DNA from: JBBTQS01 sp964627055
GTDB taxonomy: Bacteria > Patescibacteriota > Patescibacteriia > Magasanikbacterales > JBBTQS01
Assembly: GCA_964627055.1 (NCBI GenBank)
Contig: CAZVGV010000012.1
Location: 1 to 24,031, forward strand
DNA length: 24,031 bases
Direction of reading: 5' to 3'
Position numbers and translations under genes: made by a program. Shown here piece by piece: positions 7,048 through 15,479 of this stretch. Below the pieces are notes generated by a model, which did not search any database, was not told the DNA's origin, and saw only the letters and a program-made list of their open reading frames with translations. Each line of letters opens with the position of its first letter. The first letter of the stretch is position 1.

Positions 7048-7968
7048 TCAAAGCCAACGCTTGCGAGTAAAGACGATAAAGATCCCCAATGTGCTCCCCA
7101 GCGTTAACGCGAGAATCAAGATGAACGCATGCGGATACGCTGCAAATGGGAGGGCAACGTTCATACCGAAGAGGCTCGTGATGAACGTCGGAACCATCAA
7201 GAGAATCGTAAGCGCTGTGAGTGCCTTGATCACACGATTCAACGAGTTCGTCATGATTGTAGAATACGCCTCACGAATGTTGCGCATGTTCTGCACGTCC
7301 GCATTTGCGTTCTCGATGATCTGCCCGGCACTCAACTCCAAGTCCTCCACAAGATCCTGATCCTGCTCATACAACGTGACGTACTTCCCCGAAAGCATCG
7401 AATTGAGCATGGCTCTGCCTGGTACCAGTGCCGCAACAAAGTCAATAAGCACGCGCTCGAAGGTAACGAACTGGATAATATCCTGGTCAGATACTGCATG
7501 CAGATCCACACTTACCGAACGCACCTTGCGGCTGATCGACGTAAGAAATCCAGCATACCGAGCAATCATCTGATTGAACAGCTGCAAAATGAAATTCACC
7601 TTCTGTGTTGTATGCAAGCTCGATGCGTTAGTGCGAAATGATGAAAGCATCGGGATTGCCTGTGACGCAACCGTTACTATCCCCTCCCCTGTATGCACAA
7701 TAAGTAGAGGTACTGTACTGATAAGTTCACCCTCCTGAACTGGGACTCGAACGAAGAGATACAGATTTCCGTCTTCTACTTCCAAGCGTGGCACTTCATA
7801 CGGATCCAGCGCGTCGCGCAAATGTCCTAATTCTAATTTGTGCTTGGCTACAAGCGTCTCCAACTCGTTCTCTGTTGGTGCTTCTACATAAATCCATGCA
7901 CCTGCTTTCCACGTTGTCAGAGTCCGCAAATCTGTGTCCTTGATGGACTTGTAAAAGTATTTCACCAT
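7048..7968 (-). CDS. corA: CorA-family magnesium/divalent cation transporter
   Basis: This 306-residue protein is a CorA-type Mg2+/Co2+ channel. It has a long soluble N-terminal domain, a helical stalk from about residue 150, and two C-terminal membrane helices (about 244-267 and 280-300). The signature GMN is at residues 268-270, at the end of the first helix, with a short loop before the second helix. It ends in basic residues (RKRW), as the family does. It is the last gene of a four-gene minus-strand operon, 24 nt after the KPVIYLYP protein gene, and ends at the bidirectional terminator at 7004-7040. The family is certain; metal preference cannot be read from sequence. Confidence 0.95.
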   Translation of the reverse strand: MVKYFYKSIKDTDLRTLTTWKAGAWIYVEAPTENELETLVAKHKLELGHLRDALDPYEVPRLEVEDGNLYLFVRVPVQEGELISTVPLLIVHTGEGIVTVASQAIPMLSSFRTNASSLHTTQKVNFILQLFNQMIARYAGFLTSISRKVRSVSVDLHAVSDQDIIQFVTFERVLIDFVAALVPGRAMLNSMLSGKYVTLYEQDQDLVEDLELSAGQIIENANADVQNMRNIREAYSTIMTNSLNRVIKALTALTILLMVPTFITSLFGMNVALPFAAYPHAFILILALTLGSTLGIFIVFTRKRWL

Positions 7969-7992
7969 AGACCACCACTGTATTACGTAGCC

Positions 7993-9846
7993 TTAGCGGA
8001 GTACACCACCCCATTCGACAACGGTAAATCCATCACGTGACGGCGTTGTGATAGGCAGTGGTTCAACGGTCTTGCGCTCGGTAAGCGGCTTATAATCCAT
8101 GAGAATGCGAATCGTAGTGTCAGGACGTGGCGTTACGCGCAACGGCGCAATCCGATCCATCAACGCGTTATCATAGAATGTTACGAAGTAGTAGGGTGCG
8201 CGCTGCATGCGAGGTGTCCAGAACTCACTAAAGTCTTTGCGCTCCTGCGCATTAAGACCAAATGACGTAAGCGTGCGCTCCAAGAACGCCGGCACTTCTG
8301 CACGTGCAACCACGAACCCGCGAGTCTCCGGTGTTCCAACAATCGAGCCATGACCCTCCCAGAAAAGATAGCTCCAGTTCTTGTTGTCTCGTGTATCAGT
8401 AAGTCGACCCGATGGCTCTGCGATGACATTCCAACCGCCTGTTGGATAGAGAGGCTCTGTCACTGAGAATCCTCCGACTGGCTGCACCTGCACATTGACA
8501 CGCTGTGTCTGCTCTGGATACAGGTAGATTACTGGCTTTCCGCATTCTGCTGCAGGAAGGAACTCATCATTGTGCAGCTCATACACACGACCGAATGGAT
8601 CCTGCCAAAAGATGATCGGATGCATCGCCACAAATGCGTCATAGGTCAACTGCACGTCTGGATGACGATACTCATACCCTGCACGTCCACTCTCATACAG
8701 CTCCTTCAGAAGAACAGTATTGGCATTTCGGTACTCGTAGATCCGTGCGTCTCCACCACCTTCAAATCCTGGGGTCACTTTTCCCACCAGCTTGAACTCC
8801 GGATTGTTCACGAGTGTAAAATCATTATGAATTCGTAATGAAGTGAACCCACAACCTCCTGCTTCGTACTCACTATACCCGTTGGTGTTATGTGAGCCAT
8901 CGTTCCAGACAATTGATGCTATATGTTCGCCTGTTGCGCGCTCAACCATAAATGGAATCCGGAGTCTGTAGGTCAAAAAAGTTCCATCAGGAAGGCGCAC
9001 ATACATTTCCCCGCTCGAAATTTTTTTCTCCACATAGAGTTGCACTGGCGTAGGCTTCCCAGCACGATTCACCGAGACTTCTATAGCTGGCTGATATGCG
9101 TCGTTGTCTCCAAACCAGGAAATACCAGTCTGTGGCGGTGGCACAAACGGACTCCAGCTTTCAAACGGAGTGTCCAAACCTCGCATAAAAACGAGAGAGC
9201 CATTCTTAGCGCGCACCTCTTTCTCGGCACTCAGTTCTTCAATCACAAGATCCTTAGCCCACACCGTACCCGGCGCAACATGCCACTTCTGACTGTGTTC
9301 TTCTAACGTATATCCTTCTCCAAGACCTACCCCCACATATTCATTTGAATGCTTGCTCACAACCACATGCTTGCCATTGAGACGCAGTACTCGCAAAAAC
9401 AGAGCACTCCCAAATTCCTCAAGATTATTTGCACGCACCAAGTACACTTCAGCACCCTTCCACGTTGTCTCTCCGGTCACAGTACCCACCAACCACTGCT
9501 GATGCGGAACCTTTGGATCTACCGCAGCCGTAAAAAATGTCACAGGCACCTCCTTCGGCACTTCCTCCCAAGTAATAGCCCCAGCAGAAAGATAGACATC
9601 CGAGGGTTGTTCCTGTGGTGCCACCGGTGTTGACGGTGTGACGGATGTGGCTGTCTGTTGGCGTTGCTGCATTGAAGCATTCACGAAATACCCAGCAACA
9701 AATGCGCCGATAATTAACACAATAATTACGACCCAACCGAACACCCGTGCGCCAGTTCGAACCCCTACAGAATGGATAGGATCATTTGTGACAACTTCCT
9801 TTTTGGGCGGTGTCACTGGTGTTGTGATTTTTTTTGTGTCTGCCAT
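7993..9846 (-). CDS. Membrane-anchored extracellular protein with KPVIYLYP motif, function unknown
   Basis: The start at 9846 gives 617 residues; upstream in-frame codons would overlap the preceding gene. A cytoplasmic N-terminus of about 35 residues precedes one membrane helix (36-56), after which the remainder should lie outside the cell. The C-terminal third has a recognisable pattern, CGKPVIYLYPEQ, then GGWNVIAEPSGRL and YLFWEG. I know this combination from uncharacterised proteins common in CPR and related genomes, but it has no assigned function. Short Pro/Thr-rich stretches after the helix look like a spacer. It follows the Memo-CapA gene with a 1-nt gap, so tight co-expression with a second surface protein is likely. 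A cell-envelope role is inference. Confidence 0.8.
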   Translation of the reverse strand: MADTKKITTPVTPPKKEVVTNDPIHSVGVRTGARVFGWVVIIVLIIGAFVAGYFVNASMQQRQQTATSVTPSTPVAPQEQPSDVYLSAGAITWEEVPKEVPVTFFTAAVDPKVPHQQWLVGTVTGETTWKGAEVYLVRANNLEEFGSALFLRVLRLNGKHVVVSKHSNEYVGVGLGEGYTLEEHSQKWHVAPGTVWAKDLVIEELSAEKEVRAKNGSLVFMRGLDTPFESWSPFVPPPQTGISWFGDNDAYQPAIEVSVNRAGKPTPVQLYVEKKISSGEMYVRLPDGTFLTYRLRIPFMVERATGEHIASIVWNDGSHNTNGYSEYEAGGCGFTSLRIHNDFTLVNNPEFKLVGKVTPGFEGGGDARIYEYRNANTVLLKELYESGRAGYEYRHPDVQLTYDAFVAMHPIIFWQDPFGRVYELHNDEFLPAAECGKPVIYLYPEQTQRVNVQVQPVGGFSVTEPLYPTGGWNVIAEPSGRLTDTRDNKNWSYLFWEGHGSIVGTPETRGFVVARAEVPAFLERTLTSFGLNAQERKDFSEFWTPRMQRAPYYFVTFYDNALMDRIAPLRVTPRPDTTIRILMDYKPLTERKTVEPLPITTPSRDGFTVVEWGGVLR

Positions 9847-9847
9847 A

Positions 9848-11722
9848 TTAGCGAGGAAGTGTGAATGAACAATTGACGAGTTGTTGTTTGATATCACCGC
9901 TCACACGTGAATCACGTGCAAGATCTTTGCACAGTATAGCACGCTTCGTGCCAAGGAGCAGTTCCATTTGCATCGCATTGTTGTACACAGGCATCAGCGT
10001 GAACTGCGTGGACGTCGGTTCAACTGTTACGCCAACAGTAAGGCCGGTCTTCGTTGACTCCGAGAACAACTGATCAAAGATGAAGTTCCCCAGTGAGTAA
10101 AAAATCGCTTTCCCCTTGTACACCTCAATCGGTTGAATTACATGCGGATGCGCACCAATCACGACGTCTGCTCCAGCATCAACCATCGCATGTGCCAAGA
10201 ACTCCTGACTCGAGTGCCAACCATGTTCCTGGTATTCAACACCCCAGTGCGGCATGACAACAAGATAGTCCACCTTCGATCGCAAATCACGAATTACTTT
10301 TGCTATTGCCGGCGCCCCGTTATCCGCTGTGAACTGATGGAAGCCTACGAACCCGATCTTGGTACCACGGACTTCTCGAACAGCTACTACCGGACGATTC
10401 AACGGATCTCCAAAATACGAAACCCCCGCTTCGGTCAAATATTTGTGAGTTTGTTTGAGTCCTGCCTCGCCGAAATTATGTGTATGATTGTTCCCAAGGC
10501 TCACCACGGTTATGCCGAGATCGTAGAGTGTTTTCGCATGGCGTGGTTCAGAAGTGAAGGTCAGCAATCCCCCTGGCTTCGCAACTGACTTAAACGTGGT
10601 GAGTGGTGTCTCCAAGTTCGCCATTGTGATATCAGATCCAGAAATAAATCGCTCGATCTTCGCATACGGCCAACGATCTCCTTTCTGGTCAAACGTCGTG
10701 CGCACCTTGCGATCAAGCATCATATCCCCGAACACATGCACGGTAAATCGTGGCACAGTCACTCGCCCACCATCGACATAATATCCCGTGAAATGTGATG
10801 TATTCTCAGGGCTCTCTGGCTTACCTACGATACTATTACTGCTTGTGCGTCCAAGTTGGTACCAACCATACGTTGCCTCGCCCTCTGCTTCGTCTGCTCG
10901 CAACATCTCCAACACCATTTGCAACCCAGGACGCGAGTCAATATCGAGATTGCGCACTCCTACGATATCCAATGTCTGCAGCACCGCATCCGAAGTCTGA
11001 TCATGAAACCGTGCTACATCTTCTGGAAGGTAATGGGAAAAATCAAACGAACCAACGATCAACACATCCTCAGGGAGCGCAACGCGCAATGAATGCGCCA
11101 ATGCCTGAGTAGCTGCAGCAGAAGTCGTGTCCCGGATGATCACAGGCACTATCTTCGCATTCGGGAAAGATTTCTTGATAAAAGGCACGATGCCATACAC
11201 ACCATGTTCCTTCGCAAACACCGTATCATCGATACGAATAGACGACGTTGCTGCGGTGATTGCGTTGACTACTGCCGTATCAGCATCAAGTACGCCATAG
11301 GGAGTATTCCACGAACGCGCTGAGGTGCTGATCGCACTCCTCCCTTGTCCGAAATGATCTGGAGCCACGAGAAGCACGGTCACAGCACGATCACTTGCAA
11401 CACCATCAAATGCCTGCGCGATGCGATCTGCAACAAGGAGGTGGTGTGGCACAATGAGCGCACGCGCACGCTCCCCTGCAGCGCGTGTCGAGGTCTCGTC
11501 CGCAGCATATCGCTTGCGCGCAGTGGTGTATGCGGTGTCGAATAGCTTTTTGTTGAGTCCTGGTGCTGTAAGACACGATGTATCTTCACACACCGATGGA
11601 GTGACCAATCGAACCGTTGTAAGCACCTCCCATGTCTTTGGTGCAGCAGCTGACACCCACACCCCCAGTGCAAAAGCTGCCACAACACTGACACTTGTAA
11701 TCGCAACGATTCGATAGTTCAT
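9848..11722 (-). CDS. Memo-like domain fused to CapA-family metallophosphatase-like domain
   Basis: This 624-residue, membrane-anchored protein has two domains. An N-terminal helix (about 4-26) is followed by a Memo-like (AmmeMemoRadiSam B) domain: VPHH (91-94), APDHF (120-124), EHGVYGIVPF (172-181), SFDFSHYL (225-232). From about residue 325 comes a CapA/PgsA-type domain of the calcineurin-like phosphoesterase fold: FGDMMLDR (331-338), NLETPLT (369-375), LGNNHTHNFG (409-418), MPHWGVEY (490-497), GAHPHVIQ (523-530), SLGNFIFDQ (543-551). CapA relatives take part in poly-gamma-glutamate capsule production; the substrate of this fusion is unknown. The gene lies 9 nt after the rlmI-like gene and 1 nt before the KPVIYLYP gene. 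The fusion is read in one frame without break. Confidence 0.9.
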   Translation of the reverse strand: MNYRIVAITSVSVVAAFALGVWVSAAAPKTWEVLTTVRLVTPSVCEDTSCLTAPGLNKKLFDTAYTTARKRYAADETSTRAAGERARALIVPHHLLVADRIAQAFDGVASDRAVTVLLVAPDHFGQGRSAISTSARSWNTPYGVLDADTAVVNAITAATSSIRIDDTVFAKEHGVYGIVPFIKKSFPNAKIVPVIIRDTTSAAATQALAHSLRVALPEDVLIVGSFDFSHYLPEDVARFHDQTSDAVLQTLDIVGVRNLDIDSRPGLQMVLEMLRADEAEGEATYGWYQLGRTSSNSIVGKPESPENTSHFTGYYVDGGRVTVPRFTVHVFGDMMLDRKVRTTFDQKGDRWPYAKIERFISGSDITMANLETPLTTFKSVAKPGGLLTFTSEPRHAKTLYDLGITVVSLGNNHTHNFGEAGLKQTHKYLTEAGVSYFGDPLNRPVVAVREVRGTKIGFVGFHQFTADNGAPAIAKVIRDLRSKVDYLVVMPHWGVEYQEHGWHSSQEFLAHAMVDAGADVVIGAHPHVIQPIEVYKGKAIFYSLGNFIFDQLFSESTKTGLTVGVTVEPTSTQFTLMPVYNNAMQMELLLGTKRAILCKDLARDSRVSGDIKQQLVNCSFTLPR

Positions 11723-11731
11723 ACAGAACGA

Positions 11732-12931
11732 TTAGGACCGTGACTCAACGTGGAAGACGTACGATGTGAGATACCGCGACTCTGGGAAATACACAGACTG
11801 CGGATGATCAGCACTCTGCCCTACCACGGCGATCATACGCAGCGTTACTCCGGCCTGCACCGATGCACGACGCAGTACATACTGGAAATCATCTTCGCTT
11901 AAGAAATGAGAACAGCTCGACGTGACGAAGATTCCCCCCGCCTTCACCAGACGCATCGCCGCACGATTCAAGAAATGGTACGCCTTCATTCCCTCTTCCT
12001 GATCCTTCTGCGACTTAATGAGTGCTGGTGGATCAAGAATTACCATGTCGAATTCAGGTTCACGCACGCGCGCTTCGCCAAACCACTGGAATACATCCGA
12101 CTCCACGTTCGTACATTTCTTCGCAGGGATTTTATTTGCCTTCGCGGTTGCTTCACACCCCGCAAGCGCAAATGCCGAGCTATCAATATTTGTCACATGT
12201 GTTGCTCCGCCCTTAATCGCTGCAACTGCCGCAGCTCCGGTGTACGAAAAAATATTTACCACGGTACGATCTTCAGCAAGTCGCGCAATGACATCACGCA
12301 AATCTTTTTGGTCCAAGAATGCGCCTGTCTTCTGTCCTTGCAACACATACGCGATAGCCGCGCGACCGTGCTCCATGTACGGCACCGCATCCTCGGTTTT
12401 GCCATAGACCACACCTTCAGTGGCGCCCAACCCTTCATCACGGCGCACCCCAATGTCACTGCGCTCAACAATTGCGCGCGGTGCAAAGACACGCACCAAA
12501 GCGTCAATCAATTCCTGACGCAACTGCTCCATGGTTGCTGTTGAAATCTGCAATACCAACACGTCGTCATAGCGATCCACAACCACACCAGGCACTGCGT
12601 CTGATTCTCCGAACACCACACGGTACCCAGTTGTTTCGGTACCAGGACCATATCCCATGAGCTCACGTCGTGTCTGCGCTGCACGAATTCGCGCCTCAAT
12701 CCACGCACTATCGATGACAGCGTCGTCCCACGCCATCATGCGTACCGCGATGGACCCGTGGCTCGAATATGAACCGACGCCCAAGAGCGATCCAGTCGCG
12801 CTCATCACACTTACCATCGACCCATGCACAACTGCTGGATCTTTTGTCGCAATTGCACCAGAAAAAATCCACGGGTGTCGAACACCTACTGTTGCTTCTT
12901 TGCCCTTTTTCAACTGAATCGTCGGATACAT
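11732..12931 (-). CDS. rlmI: RlmI-family 23S rRNA (cytosine-5) methyltransferase
   Basis: This 399-residue protein is a class I SAM-dependent methyltransferase of the RlmI (YccW) family, which makes m5C in 23S rRNA (C1962 in E. coli). The N-terminal PUA-like part includes LKKGKEATVGVRHPWIFSG (7-25). The catalytic half holds QKTGAFLDQ (200-208), SAM motif I VNIFSYTGAAAV (225-236), DPPAL (300-304), and TSSCSH (337-342) with the probable catalytic Cys340. The start at 12931 is preferred to upstream frames because MYPTIQLKKG matches the family N-terminus and a TATTCT -10-like box lies 7 nt upstream, which suggests a leaderless mRNA. It is the first gene of the four-gene operon ending in corA. The exact target nucleotide is by homology only. 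Confidence 0.9.
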   Translation of the reverse strand: MYPTIQLKKGKEATVGVRHPWIFSGAIATKDPAVVHGSMVSVMSATGSLLGVGSYSSHGSIAVRMMAWDDAVIDSAWIEARIRAAQTRRELMGYGPGTETTGYRVVFGESDAVPGVVVDRYDDVLVLQISTATMEQLRQELIDALVRVFAPRAIVERSDIGVRRDEGLGATEGVVYGKTEDAVPYMEHGRAAIAYVLQGQKTGAFLDQKDLRDVIARLAEDRTVVNIFSYTGAAAVAAIKGGATHVTNIDSSAFALAGCEATAKANKIPAKKCTNVESDVFQWFGEARVREPEFDMVILDPPALIKSQKDQEEGMKAYHFLNRAAMRLVKAGGIFVTSSCSHFLSEDDFQYVLRRASVQAGVTLRMIAVVGQSADHPQSVYFPESRYLTSYVFHVESRS

Positions 12932-12980
12932 ACACAAGAGAATACGAATAAAAACCATGCAAACCTGGTCGGATGTATGG

Positions 12981-12986
12981 TACACT
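12981..12986 (+). promoter_or_regulatory. -10 element of the duplicated-domain gene
   Basis: TACACT lies 7 nt before the ATG at 12994, with no clear -35. At this distance transcription would begin at or next to the start codon, so the mRNA is probably leaderless. The region is divergent from the rlmI-like gene. Confidence 0.45.
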
Positions 12987-12993
12987 ACGCCAT

Positions 12994-13752
12994 ATGTTGT
13001 CACAACCCTACCTACGGCACCTGCGTACCGTAGGACAATTCACGGTGTGGCTGGTAGACGGCGAGTACGTCCGAAGCAAAATCAACGAGCAATTCACGAA
13101 CTTCGGACAGCACTACCGATTTCCGTTCATTCCCAAGTACGAGTTCTGGATAGACCACCTCTCGCACCCACACGAGCTGCATTATTTCATCGACCACTTG
13201 ATTGCTGAATGGCGCGCGATGGATGCAGGTGCATCCTATGACGATGCGATTGGTCGTGCGGATCGAATTGAACGTGCAGAACGTCATCACGCACGAATCT
13301 ACCGCGAACTGCACGGCCGCGAACGCTCCCACCCACAGGAAGTGCTCCGTCACATTCACGTAGATCGTATTGAACGGTATAGCACTCGTGCACTCTCTGT
13401 GTGGATTGTGCGCAGCGATGTTATTCGTGACTTATTTTATATTGATTTCACCGAAGGCGGTCATGCATTTGTATACCCGTTCGTTCCCATAAGTGAAGTG
13501 TGGATTGACGAAGACCTCACCCCACACGAACGACCATTCGTCGTACTCCACGAGCTCCACGAACGCAACCTGATGGCTCAGCACCGCTACGACTATCCGC
13601 GCGCGCATCGCAGCGCAAGCGCTGTCGAAGAGTTCTGCCGCCAACACCCAGCAACAACACAACGCAAAATCGCAGCCGAGGCGCGTATTGCGGCTCGACC
13701 ACGATCTCTAGCAACCCCTCAATACCACTGGTGGAAAACCGTTCAATCTTGA
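12994..13752 (+). CDS. Unknown protein made of two copies of one domain
   Basis: This 252-residue soluble protein is not recognised. It consists of an internal duplication: residues 16-98 and 135-218 share a pattern VW-V, PF-P, E-WID, HE, H-L-E, then an Ala/Glu/Arg-rich helix. In the first copy these read FPFIPKYEFWID and FIDHLIAEWRAM; in the second, YPFVPISEVWID and VVLHELHERNLM. Only the second copy keeps HELHE (186-190) and the following YDYPRAHRSA, so one copy may be the active one and the other structural. HELHE resembles but is not the HExxH zinc motif. The start at 12994 rather than 12973 follows from the -10 at 12981-12986. It ends 10 bp inside the converging membrane protein gene. 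A metal-dependent enzyme is possible, not shown. Confidence 0.8.
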   Translation: MLSQPYLRHLRTVGQFTVWLVDGEYVRSKINEQFTNFGQHYRFPFIPKYEFWIDHLSHPHELHYFIDHLIAEWRAMDAGASYDDAIGRADRIERAERHHARIYRELHGRERSHPQEVLRHIHVDRIERYSTRALSVWIVRSDVIRDLFYIDFTEGGHAFVYPFVPISEVWIDEDLTPHERPFVVLHELHERNLMAQHRYDYPRAHRSASAVEEFCRQHPATTQRKIAAEARIAARPRSLATPQYHWWKTVQS

Positions 13753-14495
13753 TCGTCTAGATCGCGCAGCCGGCGAATGCCGTATGCGCGAATATCTTCG
13801 CCAGCATCTTCGCCAAAAATTATAATTTCATCTCCTGCTTGCAACGCACGGCCAGGTGCTTTTTTTGTATGCATATCCGTACGTACACGAATACGCTTGC
13901 GTTCACTCTTTTCACGCGCATCTTCCTCTCGTTCCTGCATGCGTTGGCGAGGATGATCGATCTGAACTTCTGGTTCACCGTCCCGAATTTCTAACACACG
14001 TGCATGACGCAATCCAGGAACCGGGGCCGCTTCATAATGTTGATACACAGGCAACGCGATCGGCAATCGATGCGCAGGCCCATGAATCGGCGTGTAATAC
14101 GCGAGTGCCGTACCACCTAACCCCACGAGGAGCAGACCACCAGCAACGGTATATAGGAGTGGTCGACGGTATGCGAATGCATATCGTCGCACCAACACTT
14201 CGAGGACGAGTACAAAAACGAACGCAAGCCCAATCACAATCCATGGCAGTGAATACAAAAACTGTCCCATTCCACGCCACCCAAACGCTGGCAAAAATCC
14301 GATGTCTGTTGTGCGCGCCACAAACACCACAAAGCTCACTAAGTACAACCCAATGAGCAACACCAAAATCGCCCCCAATACCGCGAGGACTGCGCGCAGT
14401 ACAAAATGCCATCGCGGTCGCATTGCAACCCGACCTTCTTCAATTTTTTGCACGATCCGCTGCTGGATCGATTGTGGTTCTTGATGGGTTGTCAT
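13743..14495 (-). CDS. Membrane protein paired with ECF sigma factor (putative anti-sigma)
   Basis: This 250-residue protein has a charged N-terminus of about 30 residues, three membrane helices (about 31-60, 83-102, 112-134) and a hydrophilic C-terminal domain of about 115 residues rich in Glu and Arg (QREREEDAREKSERKR is typical). The start codon overlaps the end of the ECF sigma gene by 4 nt (ATGA), so the two are translationally coupled. Membrane proteins placed directly after ECF sigma genes are often their anti-sigma factors. I see neither a zinc anti-sigma (HxxxCxxC) motif nor a RsgI/RseA-like domain, so the role rests on context. The last 10 bp overlap the convergent plus-strand gene. 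Confidence 0.7.
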   Translation of the reverse strand: MTTHQEPQSIQQRIVQKIEEGRVAMRPRWHFVLRAVLAVLGAILVLLIGLYLVSFVVFVARTTDIGFLPAFGWRGMGQFLYSLPWIVIGLAFVFVLVLEVLVRRYAFAYRRPLLYTVAGGLLLVGLGGTALAYYTPIHGPAHRLPIALPVYQHYEAAPVPGLRHARVLEIRDGEPEVQIDHPRQRMQEREEDAREKSERKRIRVRTDMHTKKAPGRALQAGDEIIIFGEDAGEDIRAYGIRRLRDLDDQD

Positions 14496-15058
14496 ACAAG
14501 CTGTTCTAGGTTCTGGATATAGGATTTCAGTCGCTCTCGGGCACGCTTGAGACGCACGCCGACCGTGGCTACTGGTATCCGTAGGATTTCTGCAATCTCC
14601 TTATACTCCAGCTCTTCAAAGTAATACAACACAAGGGGCTCTCGATATTTCACATCAAGCTCCGCGAGGTGCCGCTCGATCTGAGATCGCACCTGACTTC
14701 GATGCATAACATCCTCCGGACCATCGATATCGCTGGCCAACTGTGGCAACAGTGTGTCGAAATCGAGTGCTACGACGCGTTCACGCCCCTTCTTCTTGAT
14801 TGCGTTAATGAACTCGTTATGCGCCACACGGTAGAGCCAGGATGAGAACTTGCGTTCTGGATCAACACTACGCAAGTTAGTATATGCCTTGATGAACACA
14901 TCTTGTACACAGTCCTGACACTCCTCTGCATCGAGGAGGAATCGACGCGCATATCGCAACATCTTCGCCTCGTACCGTTCAATCAATTCTCGAAATACAA
15001 AAAGCTCACCTCCTTGCACACGCGCGACCAATTCTTCGTCGGTTGCAGGCGTGGACAT
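14492..15058 (-). CDS. ECF-type RNA polymerase sigma factor
   Basis: This 188-residue protein is a sigma-70-family factor of the two-domain ECF type. Region 2 covers about residues 22-92 (FRELIERYEAKMLRYARRFL, then DCVQDVFIKAYTNL and FSSWLYRVAHNEFINAIKKK). A variable linker follows, and region 4 covers about 130-185 with a helix-turn-helix (YKEIAEILRIPVATVGVRLK). Region 3 is absent, as expected. It lies 8 nt after mazG and overlaps the membrane protein gene by 4 nt, forming mazG-sigma-membrane protein. The signal it answers is unknown, and I found no repeated promoter motif that I could tie to it. Confidence 0.93.
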   Translation of the reverse strand: MSTPATDEELVARVQGGELFVFRELIERYEAKMLRYARRFLLDAEECQDCVQDVFIKAYTNLRSVDPERKFSSWLYRVAHNEFINAIKKKGRERVVALDFDTLLPQLASDIDGPEDVMHRSQVRSQIERHLAELDVKYREPLVLYYFEELEYKEIAEILRIPVATVGVRLKRARERLKSYIQNLEQLV

Positions 15059-15066
15059 ACTCCAGT

Positions 15067-15396
15067 CTACCGCGTGTCCCCCGAGCCCTGAATAACGCCA
15101 CGCTCTAATCGAGAGAGTAGCTTGGCGATATTTGCTTCAGCAATCTGATCAAGGGAGAGGTCCAATTGCAGTGCGAGTTGCGCGGTGTACCACAACACAT
15201 CACCGAGTTCTGCCGCGAGCTGCTCCTTACGCTCTGCATCAACAACACCCTGATTATCACGAATTATTTTTTTGATCTTCCCTGCGACCTCCCCTGCTTC
15301 GCTCGCCAGTCCAAGTGCGGGATAAACATATCCTGCGCCAAACGCCGGATACATCGCAGTACGCTTGCTTTTCTCCTGATATTCTTCAAATGTCAT
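15067..15396 (-). CDS. MazG-like nucleotide pyrophosphohydrolase
   Basis: This 109-residue protein is a single-domain all-alpha NTP pyrophosphohydrolase of the MazG type, which hydrolyses (d)NTPs to monophosphates and PPi. It has the paired acidic metal motifs SEAGEVAGK (Glu33, Glu36) and AAELGDVLWY (Glu63, Asp66). The start at 15396 (MTFEEYQEKS) is preferred to the ATG at 15408, because that ATG lies inside the -10 box of the promoter at 15407-15435. The mRNA then has a leader of only about 4 nt. It is the first gene of a three-gene operon with the ECF sigma factor and its membrane partner, which hints at a stress or nucleotide-pool link. The substrate is not determined. Confidence 0.88.
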   Translation of the reverse strand: MTFEEYQEKSKRTAMYPAFGAGYVYPALGLASEAGEVAGKIKKIIRDNQGVVDAERKEQLAAELGDVLWYTAQLALQLDLSLDQIAEANIAKLLSRLERGVIQGSGDTR

Positions 15397-15406
15397 AGTA
15401 CCTGTC

Positions 15407-15435
15407 ATGGTACGTTGCTCCCGACAAACAGTCAA
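15407..15435 (-). promoter_or_regulatory. mazG-sigma operon promoter
   Basis: On the minus strand TTGACT (15430-15435) and TACCAT (15407-15412) are 17 bp apart. The -35 overlaps the U tract of the efp terminator, so termination of one operon and initiation of the next are stacked. The predicted start near 15400 makes the mazG mRNA almost leaderless. Confidence 0.65.
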
Positions 15436-15463
15436 AAACAAAGACCGGCGATATACGCCGGTC
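15434..15463 (-). terminator. efp terminator
   Basis: On the minus strand GACCGGCG-TATAT-CGCCGGTC is followed by TTTGTTTTTG. It lies 17 nt after the efp stop. Confidence 0.85.
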
Positions 15464-15479
15464 CGAGCAACTACTTCAT

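Noticed and set aside
12994..13752. HExxH zinc metalloprotease
   Set aside because: The motif is HELHE, with the second His one position too early for HExxH, so the standard zincin call is not supported.
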